Part shown: one piece after another, positions 51,573 to 61,916 of the stretch | Layout: every line of letters begins with the position of its first letter | Position numbering within the stretch: the first letter of the stretch is position 1 | Assembly: GCF_008632125.1 (NCBI RefSeq) | Contig: NZ_VWRN01000006.1 | Location: 47,545-111,544, forward strand | DNA length: 64,000 nt | Direction: 5' to 3' | Source of the DNA: Cupriavidus cauae | Lineage (GTDB): Bacteria > Pseudomonadota > Gammaproteobacteria > Burkholderiales > Burkholderiaceae | Notes under the pieces: model-generated | What the model was told of the DNA's origin: nothing | What the model saw: only the letters and a program-made list of their open reading frames with translations | Databases searched by the model: none | Translations under genes and position numbers: made by a program

Positions 51573-52688
51573 TTACCCTGCCCAGCGCTCGCAGCTCTGC
51601 CGCACCGCCTCACGCAGACTGCGCGTATCGGCATCGACCTGGCGCGCCCATTCGGCGTCGCCGCTGCGGCTGGCGGCCAGCATGCGAATATTGGCCAGCG
51701 CCTCCAGCGAACCGAGCGCTTCGGCGTGCGGCACCAGCACGTCGCAGATCGACAGGATATGGTCGGCGATCGGCATCCGCGTCAGTTCGTTCGGATGCAC
51801 GTATTCGCCGTCGAGTCCGAAGCGGCAGGCCTGGAAGCGGTTGAAGGTATAGACCAGGTAGTCGTCCTCTTCCGGCATGAAGGGACGCGACAGCAGCAGA
51901 TAGCGCGCCAGCGCCTGGATATAGGCCGCAATGTCGCAGGCGCGCGCGACCGTCAGCGGCGTGTCCATGACGCGGACTTCGATGGTGCCGAATTCCGGCT
52001 TGGGGCGAATATCCCAGTAGAAGTCCTTCATGCTCTCGATCACGCCCGTCTTGCGCATCTTCTCGAAGTACGCGGTGAAGGCGTCCCAAGTCAGCATGAA
52101 GGGCGCGCGGCCGCTCATCGGGAAGGCAGCGACCGAATTCAGTCGCGCGGAAGCGAAGCCGGTATCGACGCCCTGCACATACGGCGACGACGCCGCCAGC
52201 GCAATGAAGTGCGGCACGTAGCGGCCGATCGCATGCAGCAGGAACAGCGAATCGTCCGCGGTCGGGCAGCCGATATGCACGTGCTGGCCGAACACGGTGA
52301 ACTGCTTGGCCAGGTAGCCGTACAGCTCGGAGATGTACTGGTAGCGCGGCGAGTCGGAGATGGTGCGATCGGCCCACTGCTGGAACGGATGCGTGCCGCC
52401 GCCGCAGATGCCCAGGTTCAGCGAATGCGAGGCCTCGACCATCAGGTCGCGCATCGTGGTCAACTCGGACAGCGCCTGCGCGTAGTCATGGCAGATGCCG
52501 GTGCTGATCTCGATCATCGACGGACTGATCTCCGGCTTGATATCGCCGGCATGCTGGGCGCCCTTCAGCAGCCGCAGCAGATCGGGGGCGAACGGCGCCA
52601 GATCGTAGTCATGGCGATTGACCAGCTGCATTTCCAGCTCGACGCCGAAGGTCAGCGCCTCGGATTGCTTGAACGGTTCGAGTGACAT
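51573..52688 (-). CDS. YbdK-type carboxylate-amine ligase (GCS2 family)
   Basis: 371 residues. The glutamate-cysteine ligase type 2 fold: [59 protein letters not shown] and [19 protein letters not shown]. coli YbdK has weak glutamate-cysteine ligase activity, so a role in making a thiol or a related dipeptide is possible. The ATG shares its A with the TGA stop of the antiporter gene (TGATG), with GGAGGGC as ribosome site inside that gene, so translation of the two is coupled. Confidence 0.88.
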   Translation of the reverse strand: MSLEPFKQSEALTFGVELEMQLVNRHDYDLAPFAPDLLRLLKGAQHAGDIKPEISPSMIEISTGICHDYAQALSELTTMRDLMVEASHSLNLGICGGGTHPFQQWADRTISDSPRYQYISELYGYLAKQFTVFGQHVHIGCPTADDSLFLLHAIGRYVPHFIALAASSPYVQGVDTGFASARLNSVAAFPMSGRAPFMLTWDAFTAYFEKMRKTGVIESMKDFYWDIRPKPEFGTIEVRVMDTPLTVARACDIAAYIQALARYLLLSRPFMPEEDDYLVYTFNRFQACRFGLDGEYVHPNELTRMPIADHILSICDVLVPHAEALGSLEALANIRMLAASRSGDAEWARQVDADTRSLREAVRQSCERWAG

Positions 52689-53902
52689 CAGCGCCCTCCT
52701 CCATTGCCTCTGACCTCGCCGGCATAGCGAAGTGCCCATGCGGCCAATACCGGCGCCGCGATCTGCTCGATCGCCAGCGCGCACAGCACGATCGCGTTGA
52801 GCATTTCCCCGGTTTCAGGATAGAGCCGCGCCACATCGCTCATCAGCAGGTAAGCCAGACCCGACATCGGCCCCAGCGCCACGCCAAGCGCCACGCACTG
52901 CCGGATGCTCAGGCCCGAGAACGAACCCAGCGACACCACGCCGCCGAGCTTGGCCAGATGCCGCAGCAGCACCAGCACGATCGCGGCGACGCCGGCGATG
53001 GACCAGTCGCGCACGGTCACCGGCAGCCCCAGCGACACCACCATCACGATGATCAGCAGCGTACCGGCGCTGCCGAAGTGCGCGGGCCACACGCGCGGCT
53101 GATTGTCCTGATGCTTGAAGACGACGCCAGCCAGCAGCAGCGTCAACGGCATCGACAGCTTCAGCAGCCGCGTCAGCGCCAGCGTGAACAGCACGATGCC
53201 GACCAGCACCAGAAAGCTGTACTGATCGTCGGCCGGCATCCGCGCATAGACCGCCTGGCTCAGCTTGCCGACGAGCCACGCCAGCACGCACGAGCCGACC
53301 AGCAGATACAGCGGATGCAGCAGCGCCGCGCCCAGATTGCCGTATTCCGAATGCAGCCAGCCGGTCGCCAGCTGCACGATTACCGCGGCATACATGCTGT
53401 TGAGGGCGGTCATCGCCATCAGCCGTTCGGTGACCTGGCCTTCGGCACGCAATTCGTTCTTCAGCTGCAGCACGATCGACGGCGACGTGCTGACCGCGAT
53501 GCCGCCGGCGAGGATGGCGACCGTCGGGCTCACGCCGATCCATTGCAGCACCGCGGTGACGAGGCCCCAGGTCAGCAGGCTCTCCGAGGCACTGGTAAAC
53601 AGCAGCCAGCGATTGGCCCGCAGCCAGACCAGCGACAGGCGATGGCCGAGTTCGAACAGGGCCAGCGCCAGCGCCATGTCGATCAGGATGCGGGTCTGCG
53701 CGATCATCGTCTGGTCGACGATGGGGCGGCCCAGCGTGCCGGCCAGCAGGCCGGTGGCGGCATAACCGACGATACGCGGCAATCTCAGATACATCCGGCA
53801 AATTTCGCCGGCAAGGCCCGCGCCTACCAGCGCGAGGCCGACCCAGAACAGCCCGCTGGGTGCGAGCGGCCAGGTCGGAAATAGTTGGCTCAATCCATTC
53901 AT
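52688..53902 (-). CDS. CPA2-type cation:proton antiporter
   Basis: 404 residues with about 11-12 membrane helices ([50 protein letters not shown], then [15 protein letters not shown] and later helices). The acidic residue in the ALFELG helix matches the transport site of Kef/NhaP-type exchangers. No C-terminal TrkA-N domain is present. The ion is unknown. I took the ATG at 53902 (AGGA eight nt upstream) over one nine nt earlier. It is coupled to the YbdK gene by TGATG, as Kef systems can be linked to thiols. Confidence 0.82.
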   Translation of the reverse strand: MNGLSQLFPTWPLAPSGLFWVGLALVGAGLAGEICRMYLRLPRIVGYAATGLLAGTLGRPIVDQTMIAQTRILIDMALALALFELGHRLSLVWLRANRWLLFTSASESLLTWGLVTAVLQWIGVSPTVAILAGGIAVSTSPSIVLQLKNELRAEGQVTERLMAMTALNSMYAAVIVQLATGWLHSEYGNLGAALLHPLYLLVGSCVLAWLVGKLSQAVYARMPADDQYSFLVLVGIVLFTLALTRLLKLSMPLTLLLAGVVFKHQDNQPRVWPAHFGSAGTLLIIVMVVSLGLPVTVRDWSIAGVAAIVLVLLRHLAKLGGVVSLGSFSGLSIRQCVALGVALGPMSGLAYLLMSDVARLYPETGEMLNAIVLCALAIEQIAAPVLAAWALRYAGEVRGNGGGR

Positions 53903-53997
53903 GGGTGACATCCTAACGGAAGGGCCTTTGAACCCGTGTCCGGGTTTGTCCGACAAGGCACGAGTTTTGCTGAGGTTTCCGCCGACGCGCTATCGGA

Positions 53998-54058
53998 TCG
54001 CGTCTCCATCGCGTCTCCATCGCGTCTCCATCGCGTCTCCGGCGCGTCTCCGGCGCGT
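53998..54058. repeat. 11-bp tandem repeat downstream of the TPR gene
   Basis: CGTCTCCATCG repeats head to tail about five times with slight variants (CATCG changing to CGGCG in the last two units). It lies in the short gap between the TPR stop codon and the antiporter start. Confidence 0.85.
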
Positions 54059-54090
54059 CCACACTCACGCGCGCGGCCTGCACCTCAGGC

Positions 54091-56019
54091 TTAGACGCCC
54101 CACAGTTTCCACGCCGGCCGCGTCGCCTTCAGTGCGTTTTCGACCTTCGCATACAACGCGCGGGTACGCCCTTGCGCGGCCCCACGCGCGCGGGCCTGCA
54201 GGAACAGATCGCGCGCCTCCTCGCGCCTCGCCAGACCCAGCGCGGCCTGCGCCGCATGCAGATGCACGTCCGCCTCCCAGTTGTCGCGCACCGCGAAGGC
54301 GGCATGGAAGTCGGTCAGCGCCTCGGCGTATTGCTGCGCGTCGAGCCGGATCAGCCCGCGCTGCAGCCGCGCCGCGGCCTGGTCCTCGGCATCGCCCTCG
54401 GTCAGCGCGATGGCGCGCTCGAACAGCGGCAAGGCGCGCTCGTTGTCGGCCAGGCCGCGCCAGATGCGGCCAAAGGCGTCGTAGACCCAGGCGTCCTCGA
54501 CCACCACCGCGCGCGCCTGCAGGGCCTCGATCTCGTCCAGCGCCAGCGCGCGTTCGCGCGCTTCCATCGATCCGGCCGAATTCCCCAGCAGCGTGGCGAA
54601 ATGCGTGCGCGCATGGGCCATCGACAGCGCCGCCTCGCTGCGTTCCTCGACCGGCAGCGCGTCAAGCCGCGCCTCCATATGGGCGATCGCGGCCCGCGCC
54701 GCGCCGATCGCCTCGCTGCCGCCGATCGCCTTCCACGCGTGGATCAGCCGGCTGAACACCCAGGTCACGTGTCCCGCATGGCGATCCAGCGGATAGCGGT
54801 TCAGCACCTCGCCGGCGATCTCGACCACCCGCTGATGGCGTCCGGCGGCGTCGTGGCAGGCCAGCAGATCGAGCCAGTGCTCGATGAAATCGCTGACGGC
54901 AATGCCCTTCTCATGCAGCGCGATGCGTTCGTCGCGCTGCGCGGCATCGTCGAGATCGAGCCGGCGCGCCAGCCGGTCGCACAGCAGCGAATAGATATGC
55001 GGGTCGGCGTCATCGTAGCCGCCTTCCCCGGTGGCGAAATACTGCTCGAAGCGGGCCAGGCCCGTTTGCCAGGCGCGCAGCAGCTGTGGCCGCAGCGCTT
55101 CCGCCGCCGCCGGCACGCGCTCGATGAAGTCGGCCAGCGCCAGCCCGGCAAGGTAGTAGCCATGCGCGTCGGTGGCCGCGTCGGTCAGCACGAAGTCGCG
55201 CCAGGGCTCGGCCTCGCCGCCCTGATGGCGCCACTCGAGCTCGCGTATCTGCGCCTTCGGGTCCGGCACCTGGCGCTGGTAGACCGCCAGGTCGTCGCGC
55301 GCACCGGCGAGATCGCCGGCCCGCAGCCGCAGCGGCGCGAGGATGCGGCGCGCGTGCGGATGGTCCGGGTTCTCGGCCAGCACCATCTGCGCCTGCTGCG
55401 CGGCCAGCGCGTCGCCCTGCTCCTCGCTCATCTCCAGCAGATCGGCATTGTCCAGGCCGATGCGGGCCAGGCACAGCCGCAGCATCGGTTCGGCGCGCTG
55501 TCCCTCGGACTCGGCGCCCTGCACGTGCGCGGCCGCCAGGCTCAGGATGTCGTGCGCACCCAGGTCCGGCGCGCGATACAGCAGGTCGTACCAATAGCGG
55601 CCGGCCTCGGCGAACTGGCGCAGCCGATAGTGCGCCAGCCCCGCATGCAGCTGCGCGCTCCATTCGCCGGTGGCCAGCCCGTTGCGCCGGGCCGCCTCTT
55701 CCAGCCAGGGCAGCGCCTCGGCGAAACGCTGCTGGTTCATCAGCAGCATGCCGTAGCGATGCGCCAGCACGCCGCGCGAGGCCCAGCGGTGCGCGGGATG
55801 CAGCGGCAGCTCGGGCAGGCGGGACAGCGCCGCCTCGAGCGCGGCCAGCGCCTGCTCGGGCTCGCCCTTGTCGAACAGCAGCCGGGCGCGCAGCGCCTCG
55901 TAATCGACGACCTCGGGCCGCTGGCGCGCCAACGCGTCGATCACCGCCAGCGCTTCGTCGTAGCGCTCCTGCGTGGCAAGCTCGATGGCGTGGTCGTAGC
56001 TGACTGGCTGCGCGGACAC
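54091..56019 (-). CDS. Tetratricopeptide-repeat protein, function unknown
   Basis: 642 residues, almost entirely helical TPR-like units: YDHAIELATQERYDEALAVIDAL at the start, several A-L-A-x-Y/F units through the middle, and ERALPLFERAIALTEGDAEDQAAARLQRGLIRLDAQQYAEALTDFHAAF near the end. No signal peptide or enzyme domain. The start is a GTG at 56019 with AAGGAG five nt upstream; the open frame extends further but without a ribosome site. Probably a protein-protein scaffold. Confidence 0.82.
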   Translation of the reverse strand: MSAQPVSYDHAIELATQERYDEALAVIDALARQRPEVVDYEALRARLLFDKGEPEQALAALEAALSRLPELPLHPAHRWASRGVLAHRYGMLLMNQQRFAEALPWLEEAARRNGLATGEWSAQLHAGLAHYRLRQFAEAGRYWYDLLYRAPDLGAHDILSLAAAHVQGAESEGQRAEPMLRLCLARIGLDNADLLEMSEEQGDALAAQQAQMVLAENPDHPHARRILAPLRLRAGDLAGARDDLAVYQRQVPDPKAQIRELEWRHQGGEAEPWRDFVLTDAATDAHGYYLAGLALADFIERVPAAAEALRPQLLRAWQTGLARFEQYFATGEGGYDDADPHIYSLLCDRLARRLDLDDAAQRDERIALHEKGIAVSDFIEHWLDLLACHDAAGRHQRVVEIAGEVLNRYPLDRHAGHVTWVFSRLIHAWKAIGGSEAIGAARAAIAHMEARLDALPVEERSEAALSMAHARTHFATLLGNSAGSMEARERALALDEIEALQARAVVVEDAWVYDAFGRIWRGLADNERALPLFERAIALTEGDAEDQAAARLQRGLIRLDAQQYAEALTDFHAAFAVRDNWEADVHLHAAQAALGLARREEARDLFLQARARGAAQGRTRALYAKVENALKATRPAWKLWGV

Positions 56020-56212
56020 GGGTACTCCTTCAGGGTGATGGGCAAAGAGGGACAACTGGGATAGCGAGGAAACGGCAAGACCGCGATTATGCGCCACGCG
56101 GGAGGCAAGGCCGTGGAAGCGGGTCGAGCCGGCCGGATGCCGCCGCCCTGGTGGTCAAGCCGGCGGCCAACGCCGCGGCCCATGCGGTGGTGATGCGGTG
56201 GTGATGCGGCGG

Positions 56213-56244
56213 CCAAAGAAAACGCCACCCCGAGGGGTGGCGTT
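56213..56244 (-). terminator. Intrinsic terminator of livK
   Basis: AACGCCACCCC / GGGGTGGCGTT stem (56221-56244) with a very short loop; on the minus strand it is followed by TTCTTTGG. The rest of the 56020-56323 gap holds only a short GCGGTGGTGAT direct repeat near 56184-56206 and the TPR promoter region. Confidence 0.85.
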
Positions 56245-56323
56245 CCGGACCACAGGCCAACTGTGGGACTGTGGAATTCCGGGACAGTGGACCCAATGTC
56301 GACCCGCTGTGGAAAACCCGGGC

Positions 56324-57475
56324 TTACTTGCCGCCCAGCGTTTCCAGCACGGTCCACTTGCCGCCCACGACCTTGTAGACGGTGATGCCGCCGTCCTTCA
56401 GGTCGCCGCGCGCGTCGTACGCCAGCGTCTTGGTGGTGACGCCCGGCATGTTGGTCGCCGCCAGCACCGGCAGATAGCGCGCCGGATCGGCCGAGCCGGC
56501 CTTGACCATCGCCGTCATCAGCGCGGTGGCGCCGTCGTAGGCATACGGCGAGTAGGTCTGGACCTTGCTCTTGAAACGCTTCTCGTAGTCCTGCGCATAC
56601 TTGGCGCCGCCCGGCATCTGCTCCAGCGGCAGGCCGGCCAGCGACACCACCGTGCCTTCCGCGGCGGGACCGGCCAGCTTCAGGAAGTTGTCGGTCTTGG
56701 ACATCTCGCCCGACACCAGCGGCGACTTCAGGCCCAGTTCCTTGATCTGCTTGGCCATCGGCGCGGACTGCGTCTCGGCGCCGCCGAAGAAGATGATGTC
56801 CGGGTTGCTGCGCTTGATGTTGGTCAGCACGGCCTTGAAGTCCACCGCCTTGTCGTTGGTGAACTCGCGGCGCACGATCTTGCCGCCGGCGGCCTTGGCG
56901 GCCTTCTCGAACTCGTCGGCCAGGCCCTGGCCGTAGGCGGTACGGTCATCGACGATGGCGATGTTCTTCGCGCCGAGCTTCTTGACCACGTAGTTGCCGA
57001 GCACCGAACCCTGCTGGGTGTCGGAGGTCATCATGCGGAAGGTGGTCTTGAAGCCCTGGCGGGTGTATTCGGGCGCGGTCGCCATCGCGATCTGCGCGAT
57101 GCCGGCGCGGTTGTAGACCATCGAGGCCGGGATGCTGGTGCCCGAGTTGAAATGGCCGAGCATGCCCTGGATGCCGTTGTCGACCAGCTTCTGCGCCACC
57201 ACCGAGCCGGTCTTCGGATCGGCCTGGTCGTCCTCGGACAGCAGCACGAACTTGACTTCCTTGCCGCCGATCTTGGGCTTGGTGGCGTTCATCTGCTCGA
57301 TCGCCAGCACCACGCCGTTCTGCATGTCCTTGCCGTACTGCGCCTGACCGCCGGTCATCGGCGCGGCAAAGCCGAGCTTGATTTCCTGCGCCTGCGCGAA
57401 CGCGGCGGACGCCGCGGTCAGGCCGGCGATCGTCAGTGCGACGGTCAGCGCCGTCTTGTGGAAGTTCGTGTTCAT
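56324..57475 (-). CDS. livK: Branched-chain amino acid ABC transporter, periplasmic binding protein
   Basis: 383 residues. Sec signal peptide (cleavage after ASAAFA, about residue 27), then the type I binding-protein fold: IKLGFAAPMTGGQAQYGKDMQNG, VDNGIQGMLGHFNSGTSIPASMVYN, FRMMTSDTQQGSVLGNYV, IVDDRTAYGQGLADEF, YSPYAYDGATALMTAM. It likely binds Leu/Ile/Val or a related amino acid. No permease or ATPase genes are beside it, so the rest of the transporter is encoded elsewhere. AAGGAGAA precedes the ATG at 57475. Confidence 0.9.
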   Translation of the reverse strand: MNTNFHKTALTVALTIAGLTAASAAFAQAQEIKLGFAAPMTGGQAQYGKDMQNGVVLAIEQMNATKPKIGGKEVKFVLLSEDDQADPKTGSVVAQKLVDNGIQGMLGHFNSGTSIPASMVYNRAGIAQIAMATAPEYTRQGFKTTFRMMTSDTQQGSVLGNYVVKKLGAKNIAIVDDRTAYGQGLADEFEKAAKAAGGKIVRREFTNDKAVDFKAVLTNIKRSNPDIIFFGGAETQSAPMAKQIKELGLKSPLVSGEMSKTDNFLKLAGPAAEGTVVSLAGLPLEQMPGGAKYAQDYEKRFKSKVQTYSPYAYDGATALMTAMVKAGSADPARYLPVLAATNMPGVTTKTLAYDARGDLKDGGITVYKVVGGKWTVLETLGGK

Positions 57476-57681
57476 CCGTTCTCCTTGGGTAGCCTGTAGG
57501 CCGGTTCACTGCACTCTTGGAAGCGTTCGGCCCGCCCCTGCGGACCACGCTTTCTCGGTGGCGCAGCGAGGGCGGGATCGCCGCCGCACCTGCGCCTGTC
57601 TGGCGCCCAACCCGGACGTCCGACCGATACGTCGGACCGGCTCGGGCGGTCAATCGTTGTCGTTGCCGTCGGTCCCCGCGG

Positions 57682-60600
57682 TCAGCCGATCGTCATCAGG
57701 CTCGCGTTGCCGCCGGCCGCCGCGGTATTGACCGACAGCGAGCGCTCCATCAGCAGACGCTCCAGCGCGATGCCGGTGTCGCCGTGGCCCAGCCCCTGCA
57801 CGCCGACGATCGGACCGGGCCGCTGCGCGGCCTGTTCGCACACCGCGCGCAGCTGGTCCGAATCGCCGTGGTGCAGCACCGCGTCGAAGGCGACGTCGGC
57901 CGCGCTCCAGTCGGCAACCAGGCGGACGCGCGATTGTACTGCCTTCGGCAGCCGCGCATACAGGGTCCGCGCGGGCTCGGCGTCCGGGCACAACGCGCCG
58001 GCGCCGACCGCCAGCACCGCCGCCAGCTGCGTGGCCAGGTCGGCCTCGTTCGGCGCCAGGCACAGCACGGTGTCGCGCGGCAGCAGCGTGTAGGTATTGC
58101 GCTCGCCGGTCGGGCCGGGCAGCGTCACCGTCATGCCCGAGGTCGAGGCCGCGGCAAAGCGGTCGCACTGCTCCACCAGCGCCGGCGCCGGGGCTGTGTC
58201 CGATGCCGCCCACTGGCGGAAGGCATCGAAGGCGGCCTGGGCCTCGGGGCGCAGGGCCGCACGCGGCTCCGCAGCCGGCGCGTCGGCCGCCGCGGCCGCA
58301 CGGGCCACGGCGACGAAGGCGTCCTGCGGGCAGGTCGACAGCAGGCGGTGCAGATAGAGCGGACCGCCGGCCTTCGGACCGGTGCCTGACAGGCCCTCGC
58401 CGCCGAACGGCTGCACGCCGACCACCGCGCCGACGATATTGCGGTTGACGTAGAGGTTGCCGACATGGGCGCGCGACACGATGTGCTCGATCGTTTCGTC
58501 GATGCGGGTGTGCACGCCCATGGTCAGGCCGTAGCCGGTGGCATTGATCTGGTCGAGCAGCGCATCCAGGCGCGAACGCTGGTAGCGCACCACGTGCAGC
58601 ACCGGGCCGAACACCTCGCGCTGCAGCTCGCCGATATGGTTCAGTTCGATCAGCGTCGGCGGCACGAAAGTGCCATGGCGGCACGACGGCGACAGCGCCG
58701 CGTTGGCATCCGCCTGATGCACGCGACGGCCCTTGGCGCGCATCGCCTCGATATGCTTGACGATGCCGGCGCGCGCCTCCTCGTCGATCACCGGACCGAC
58801 GTCGGTCGACAGGCGATCCGGGTTGGCCATCGTCAGCTCGGCCATCGCGCCCTTGAGCATCTCCAGCACGCGGTCGGCCACATCCTCCTGCAGGCACAGC
58901 ACGCGCAGCGCGGAGCAGCGCTGGCCGGCCGAATCGAACGCCGAGCTCACGACGTCGGCGACCACCTGCTCGGCCAGCGCCGACGAATCGACGATCATCG
59001 CGTTCTGGCCGCCGGTCTCCGCAATCAGCGGCACCGGGCGGCCGGCGGCATCGAGGCGGCCGGCCAGATTGCGCTGCAGCAGGCGGGCGACCTCGGTCGA
59101 GCCGGTGAACATCACGCCCTTGACGCGCGCATCGCCGACCAGCGACGCGCCGACGGTCTCGCCACGGCCCGGCAGCAGCTGCACCGCACCGGCCGGCACG
59201 CCGGCCTCGCGCAGCAGGCGCACCGCCTGCGCCGCGATCAGCGGGGTTTGCTCCGCGGGCTTGGCCAGCACCGTGTTGCCGGCGGCCAGCGCCGCGGCGA
59301 CCTGGCCGGTGAAGATCGCCAGCGGGAAGTTCCACGGGCTGATGCAGACCACCGGACCCAGCGGGCGATGCGAGTCGTTGGAGAAATGCTCGCGCACCTG
59401 CACCGCGTAGTAGCGCAGGAAGTCGACCGCCTCGCGGACCTCGGCGATGGCGTTCGAGAACGTCTTGCCGGCCTCGCGCATGATCACGCCCATCAGCGCC
59501 TGCATCTGCGCTTCCATCAGGTCGGCGGCGCGCTCCAGCGCGGCGGCGCGGACCTCGGGCGGCGTGGCCTGCCAGATCGGCGCGGCATTGACCGCGGCCT
59601 GCAGCGCGGCCTCGACATCGGCCGCGCTGGCCTCGGTGACCTGCCCCACCACATCGCGATGGTCGGCGGGATTTAGCACCGGCGCAGTGTCGCCGCCGCC
59701 CACGGGGTCGACGCCCAGCATCGGCTCGGCGCTCAGGCGCTCGGTCGCGCCGTGCAGCAGCGCCGACGACAGCGAGGCCAGGCGATGTTCGTTCGACAGA
59801 TCGAGGCCCGCCGAATTGGCGCGCGCCTTGCCGTACAGGCCGCGCGGCATCGGAATGCGCGGATGCGGCAGGCCCAGCGTGCCCTCTTCCTTGTGCATCC
59901 GTTCGACCTGCGCGACCGGGTCGGCGACCAGCTCGTCCAGCGAGATGGTGTCGTCGGCAATGCGGTTGACGAACGAGGTGTTGGCGCCGTTCTCCAGCAG
60001 GCGCCGCACCAGGTAGGCCAGCAGCGTCTCGTGCGTGCCGACCGGCGCGTAGATGCGGCACGGCCGGTTCAGCTTGCCCTCGGCCACCGGGCCGACCACC
60101 TGGTCGTACAGCGGCTCGCCCATGCCGTGCAGGCACTGGAATTCGTACTGTCCGGGGTAGTAGCTATGGCCGGCGATCTGGTAGATCGCGGCCAGCGTGT
60201 GCGCGTTGTGGGTGGCGAACTGCGGATAGATCGCGTCCGGCACCGACAGCAGCTTGCGCGCGCAGGCGAGGTACGACACATCGGTGTAGACCTTGCGCGT
60301 GTAGACCGGGTAACCCTCCAGGCCGTCGACCTGGGCGCGCTTGATCTCGCTGTCCCAGTAGGCGCCCTTGACCAGCCGGATCATCAGGCGATGGCGGCTG
60401 CGGCGCGCCAGGTCGATCAGGTAGTCGATCACGAACGGGCAACGCTTCTGGTACCCCTGCACGACGAAGCCGATACCGTTCCACCCGGCCAGCTCGGGCT
60501 CGAAGCAGAGCCGTTCCAGCAGGTCCAGCGAGATTTCCAGCCGGTCGGCCTCCTCGGCGTCGATGTTGATGCCGATGTCGTACTGGCGGGCCAGCAGCGT

Positions 60601-61671
60601 CAGCGACTTCAGGCGCCCGTACAGCTCGCCGAGCACGCGCTCGTGCTGGGCGCGGCTGTAGCGCGGATGCAGCGCCGACAGCTTGATCGAGATGCCCGGG
60701 CCCTCGTAGATGCCGCGGCCGCGCGAGGCCTGGCCGATCGCGTGAATGGCCTGCTCGTAGGAGGCCAGATAGCGCTGCGCGTCGGCCTCTGTCATCGCGG
60801 CCTCGCCCAGCATGTCGTACGAGTAGCGGAAGCCCTGGGCCTCGTACTTGCGCGCGTTCGCCAGCGCCTCGGAGATGGTCTCGCCGGTGACGAACTGCTC
60901 GCCCATCAGGCGCATCGCCATGTCGACGCCCTTGCGGATCAGCGGCTCGCCGCCCTTGCCGATGATGCGCGTCAGCGCGCGGGTCAGGCCGGCCTCGTTA
61001 TGGGTCGAGACCAGCTTGCCGGTGACCAGCAGGCCCCAGGTGGCGGCGTTGACGAACAGCGACGGGCTCTGGCCGAGGTGCGACTGCCAGTTGGCGCCGC
61101 TGATCTTGTCGCGGATCAGCGCGTCGCGGGTGGCCTTGTCGGGAATGCGCAGCAGCGCCTCGGCCAGGCACATCAGCGCCACGCCTTCCTGCGACGACAG
61201 CGAGAATTCCTGGATCAGCCCCTGCACCAGCCCTTCGCGGCCGCTGCCGCCCTTCTGCTGGCGCAGGTTCAGGGCCAGCTTCTTTGCCATCGCCAGCGCG
61301 GCGTCGGCCTGCTGCTGCGGCAGGCGGGCCTGCTCCAGCAGCACCGGCACGCATTCGGTTTCGGGCCGGCGGTAGGCGGAGGTAATCGCCGCGCGCAGCA
61401 CCGACTGCGGCTGGATGCTCTGGGCAAATTCGAGGAAGGGCTGTGGCGCGCCCTCGCCGGCCACCGCGTCGAGCGTGTCGGCCCCGTCCGCGTCGGGCTG
61501 GCCGCTGCCGTTCGCCTCGTGCGGCGCCTGTCCGCGCTCGATCTGCTCCAGGTAGGAGAAGATCGCCTGCTTGATCAGCCAGTGGGGCGTGCGGTCGATC
61601 GACTGGGCAACGCGCTTGAGGCGGTCGCGGGAGGCGTCGTCGAGCTTGACGCCGAGGGTGGTGGTGGCCAT
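57682..61671 (-). CDS. putA: Trifunctional proline utilisation protein PutA
   Basis: 1329 residues. It oxidises proline to glutamate in two steps and also represses its own gene. Residues 1-47 (TTTLGVKLDDASRDRLKRVA, then WLIKQAIFSYLEQIERG) are a ribbon-helix-helix DNA-binding domain, so this is a trifunctional PutA. The proline dehydrogenase barrel follows (YDMLGEAAMTEADAQRY, GPGISIKLSALHPRYSRAQ, GYQKRCPFVIDYLIDLARR, RLVKGAYWDSEIKRAQV). The P5C dehydrogenase part carries ISPWNFPLAIFTGQ, the catalytic C919 (SAGQRCSALRV) and the usual Glu in ETGGQNAMIV. The ATG at 61671 starts the DNA-binding domain. A weak hairpin (GTCCGAC-N6-GTCGGAC, 57618-57637) follows the stop. Confidence 0.96.
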   Translation of the reverse strand: MATTTLGVKLDDASRDRLKRVAQSIDRTPHWLIKQAIFSYLEQIERGQAPHEANGSGQPDADGADTLDAVAGEGAPQPFLEFAQSIQPQSVLRAAITSAYRRPETECVPVLLEQARLPQQQADAALAMAKKLALNLRQQKGGSGREGLVQGLIQEFSLSSQEGVALMCLAEALLRIPDKATRDALIRDKISGANWQSHLGQSPSLFVNAATWGLLVTGKLVSTHNEAGLTRALTRIIGKGGEPLIRKGVDMAMRLMGEQFVTGETISEALANARKYEAQGFRYSYDMLGEAAMTEADAQRYLASYEQAIHAIGQASRGRGIYEGPGISIKLSALHPRYSRAQHERVLGELYGRLKSLTLLARQYDIGINIDAEEADRLEISLDLLERLCFEPELAGWNGIGFVVQGYQKRCPFVIDYLIDLARRSRHRLMIRLVKGAYWDSEIKRAQVDGLEGYPVYTRKVYTDVSYLACARKLLSVPDAIYPQFATHNAHTLAAIYQIAGHSYYPGQYEFQCLHGMGEPLYDQVVGPVAEGKLNRPCRIYAPVGTHETLLAYLVRRLLENGANTSFVNRIADDTISLDELVADPVAQVERMHKEEGTLGLPHPRIPMPRGLYGKARANSAGLDLSNEHRLASLSSALLHGATERLSAEPMLGVDPVGGGDTAPVLNPADHRDVVGQVTEASAADVEAALQAAVNAAPIWQATPPEVRAAALERAADLMEAQMQALMGVIMREAGKTFSNAIAEVREAVDFLRYYAVQVREHFSNDSHRPLGPVVCISPWNFPLAIFTGQVAAALAAGNTVLAKPAEQTPLIAAQAVRLLREAGVPAGAVQLLPGRGETVGASLVGDARVKGVMFTGSTEVARLLQRNLAGRLDAAGRPVPLIAETGGQNAMIVDSSALAEQVVADVVSSAFDSAGQRCSALRVLCLQEDVADRVLEMLKGAMAELTMANPDRLSTDVGPVIDEEARAGIVKHIEAMRAKGRRVHQADANAALSPSCRHGTFVPPTLIELNHIGELQREVFGPVLHVVRYQRSRLDALLDQINATGYGLTMGVHTRIDETIEHIVSRAHVGNLYVNRNIVGAVVGVQPFGGEGLSGTGPKAGGPLYLHRLLSTCPQDAFVAVARAAAAADAPAAEPRAALRPEAQAAFDAFRQWAASDTAPAPALVEQCDRFAAASTSGMTVTLPGPTGERNTYTLLPRDTVLCLAPNEADLATQLAAVLAVGAGALCPDAEPARTLYARLPKAVQSRVRLVADWSAADVAFDAVLHHGDSDQLRAVCEQAAQRPGPIVGVQGLGHGDTGIALERLLMERSLSVNTAAAGGNASLMTIG

Positions 61672-61809
61672 GCGAGGAGATCTCCGAGGAACGCGCTTGC
61701 CGCCTCTCAATCGCCCGCCGTGGGTCGCTCAATGGAGCCCGGACGGTCGTGCGGAAGTCGCGCGATGTGATGCAAATTGGCGCGATCATACTCCCGGAGA
61801 AAGCCAGGG

Positions 61810-61871
61810 TGCAACTTGGTATAACCCACTAGGTGCAACTGCCATGAAGGCACCGGCTCCATGCGGTTGCA
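61810..61871. promoter_or_regulatory. PutA operator boxes (GTTGCA) upstream of putA
   Basis: GTTGCA, the site bound by the ribbon-helix-helix domain of E. coli PutA, occurs three times: 61810-61815 and 61834-61839 (as TGCAAC on the plus strand, 24 bp apart) and 61866-61871. A possible -10 (TTATAC on the minus strand, 61824-61819) lies between the first two. PutA would therefore repress its own gene until proline moves it to the membrane. Confidence 0.8.
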
Positions 61872-61916
61872 CCGCCGGTGTGCCGAGAGGCGATGGCGGG
61901 CTTGGTGCGCCCGTGG

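Noticed and set aside
57618..57637. GTCCGAC-N6-GTCGGAC hairpin as the putA terminator
   Set aside because: It lacks a T-run in either direction, so it is mentioned with putA but not called as a separate terminator.
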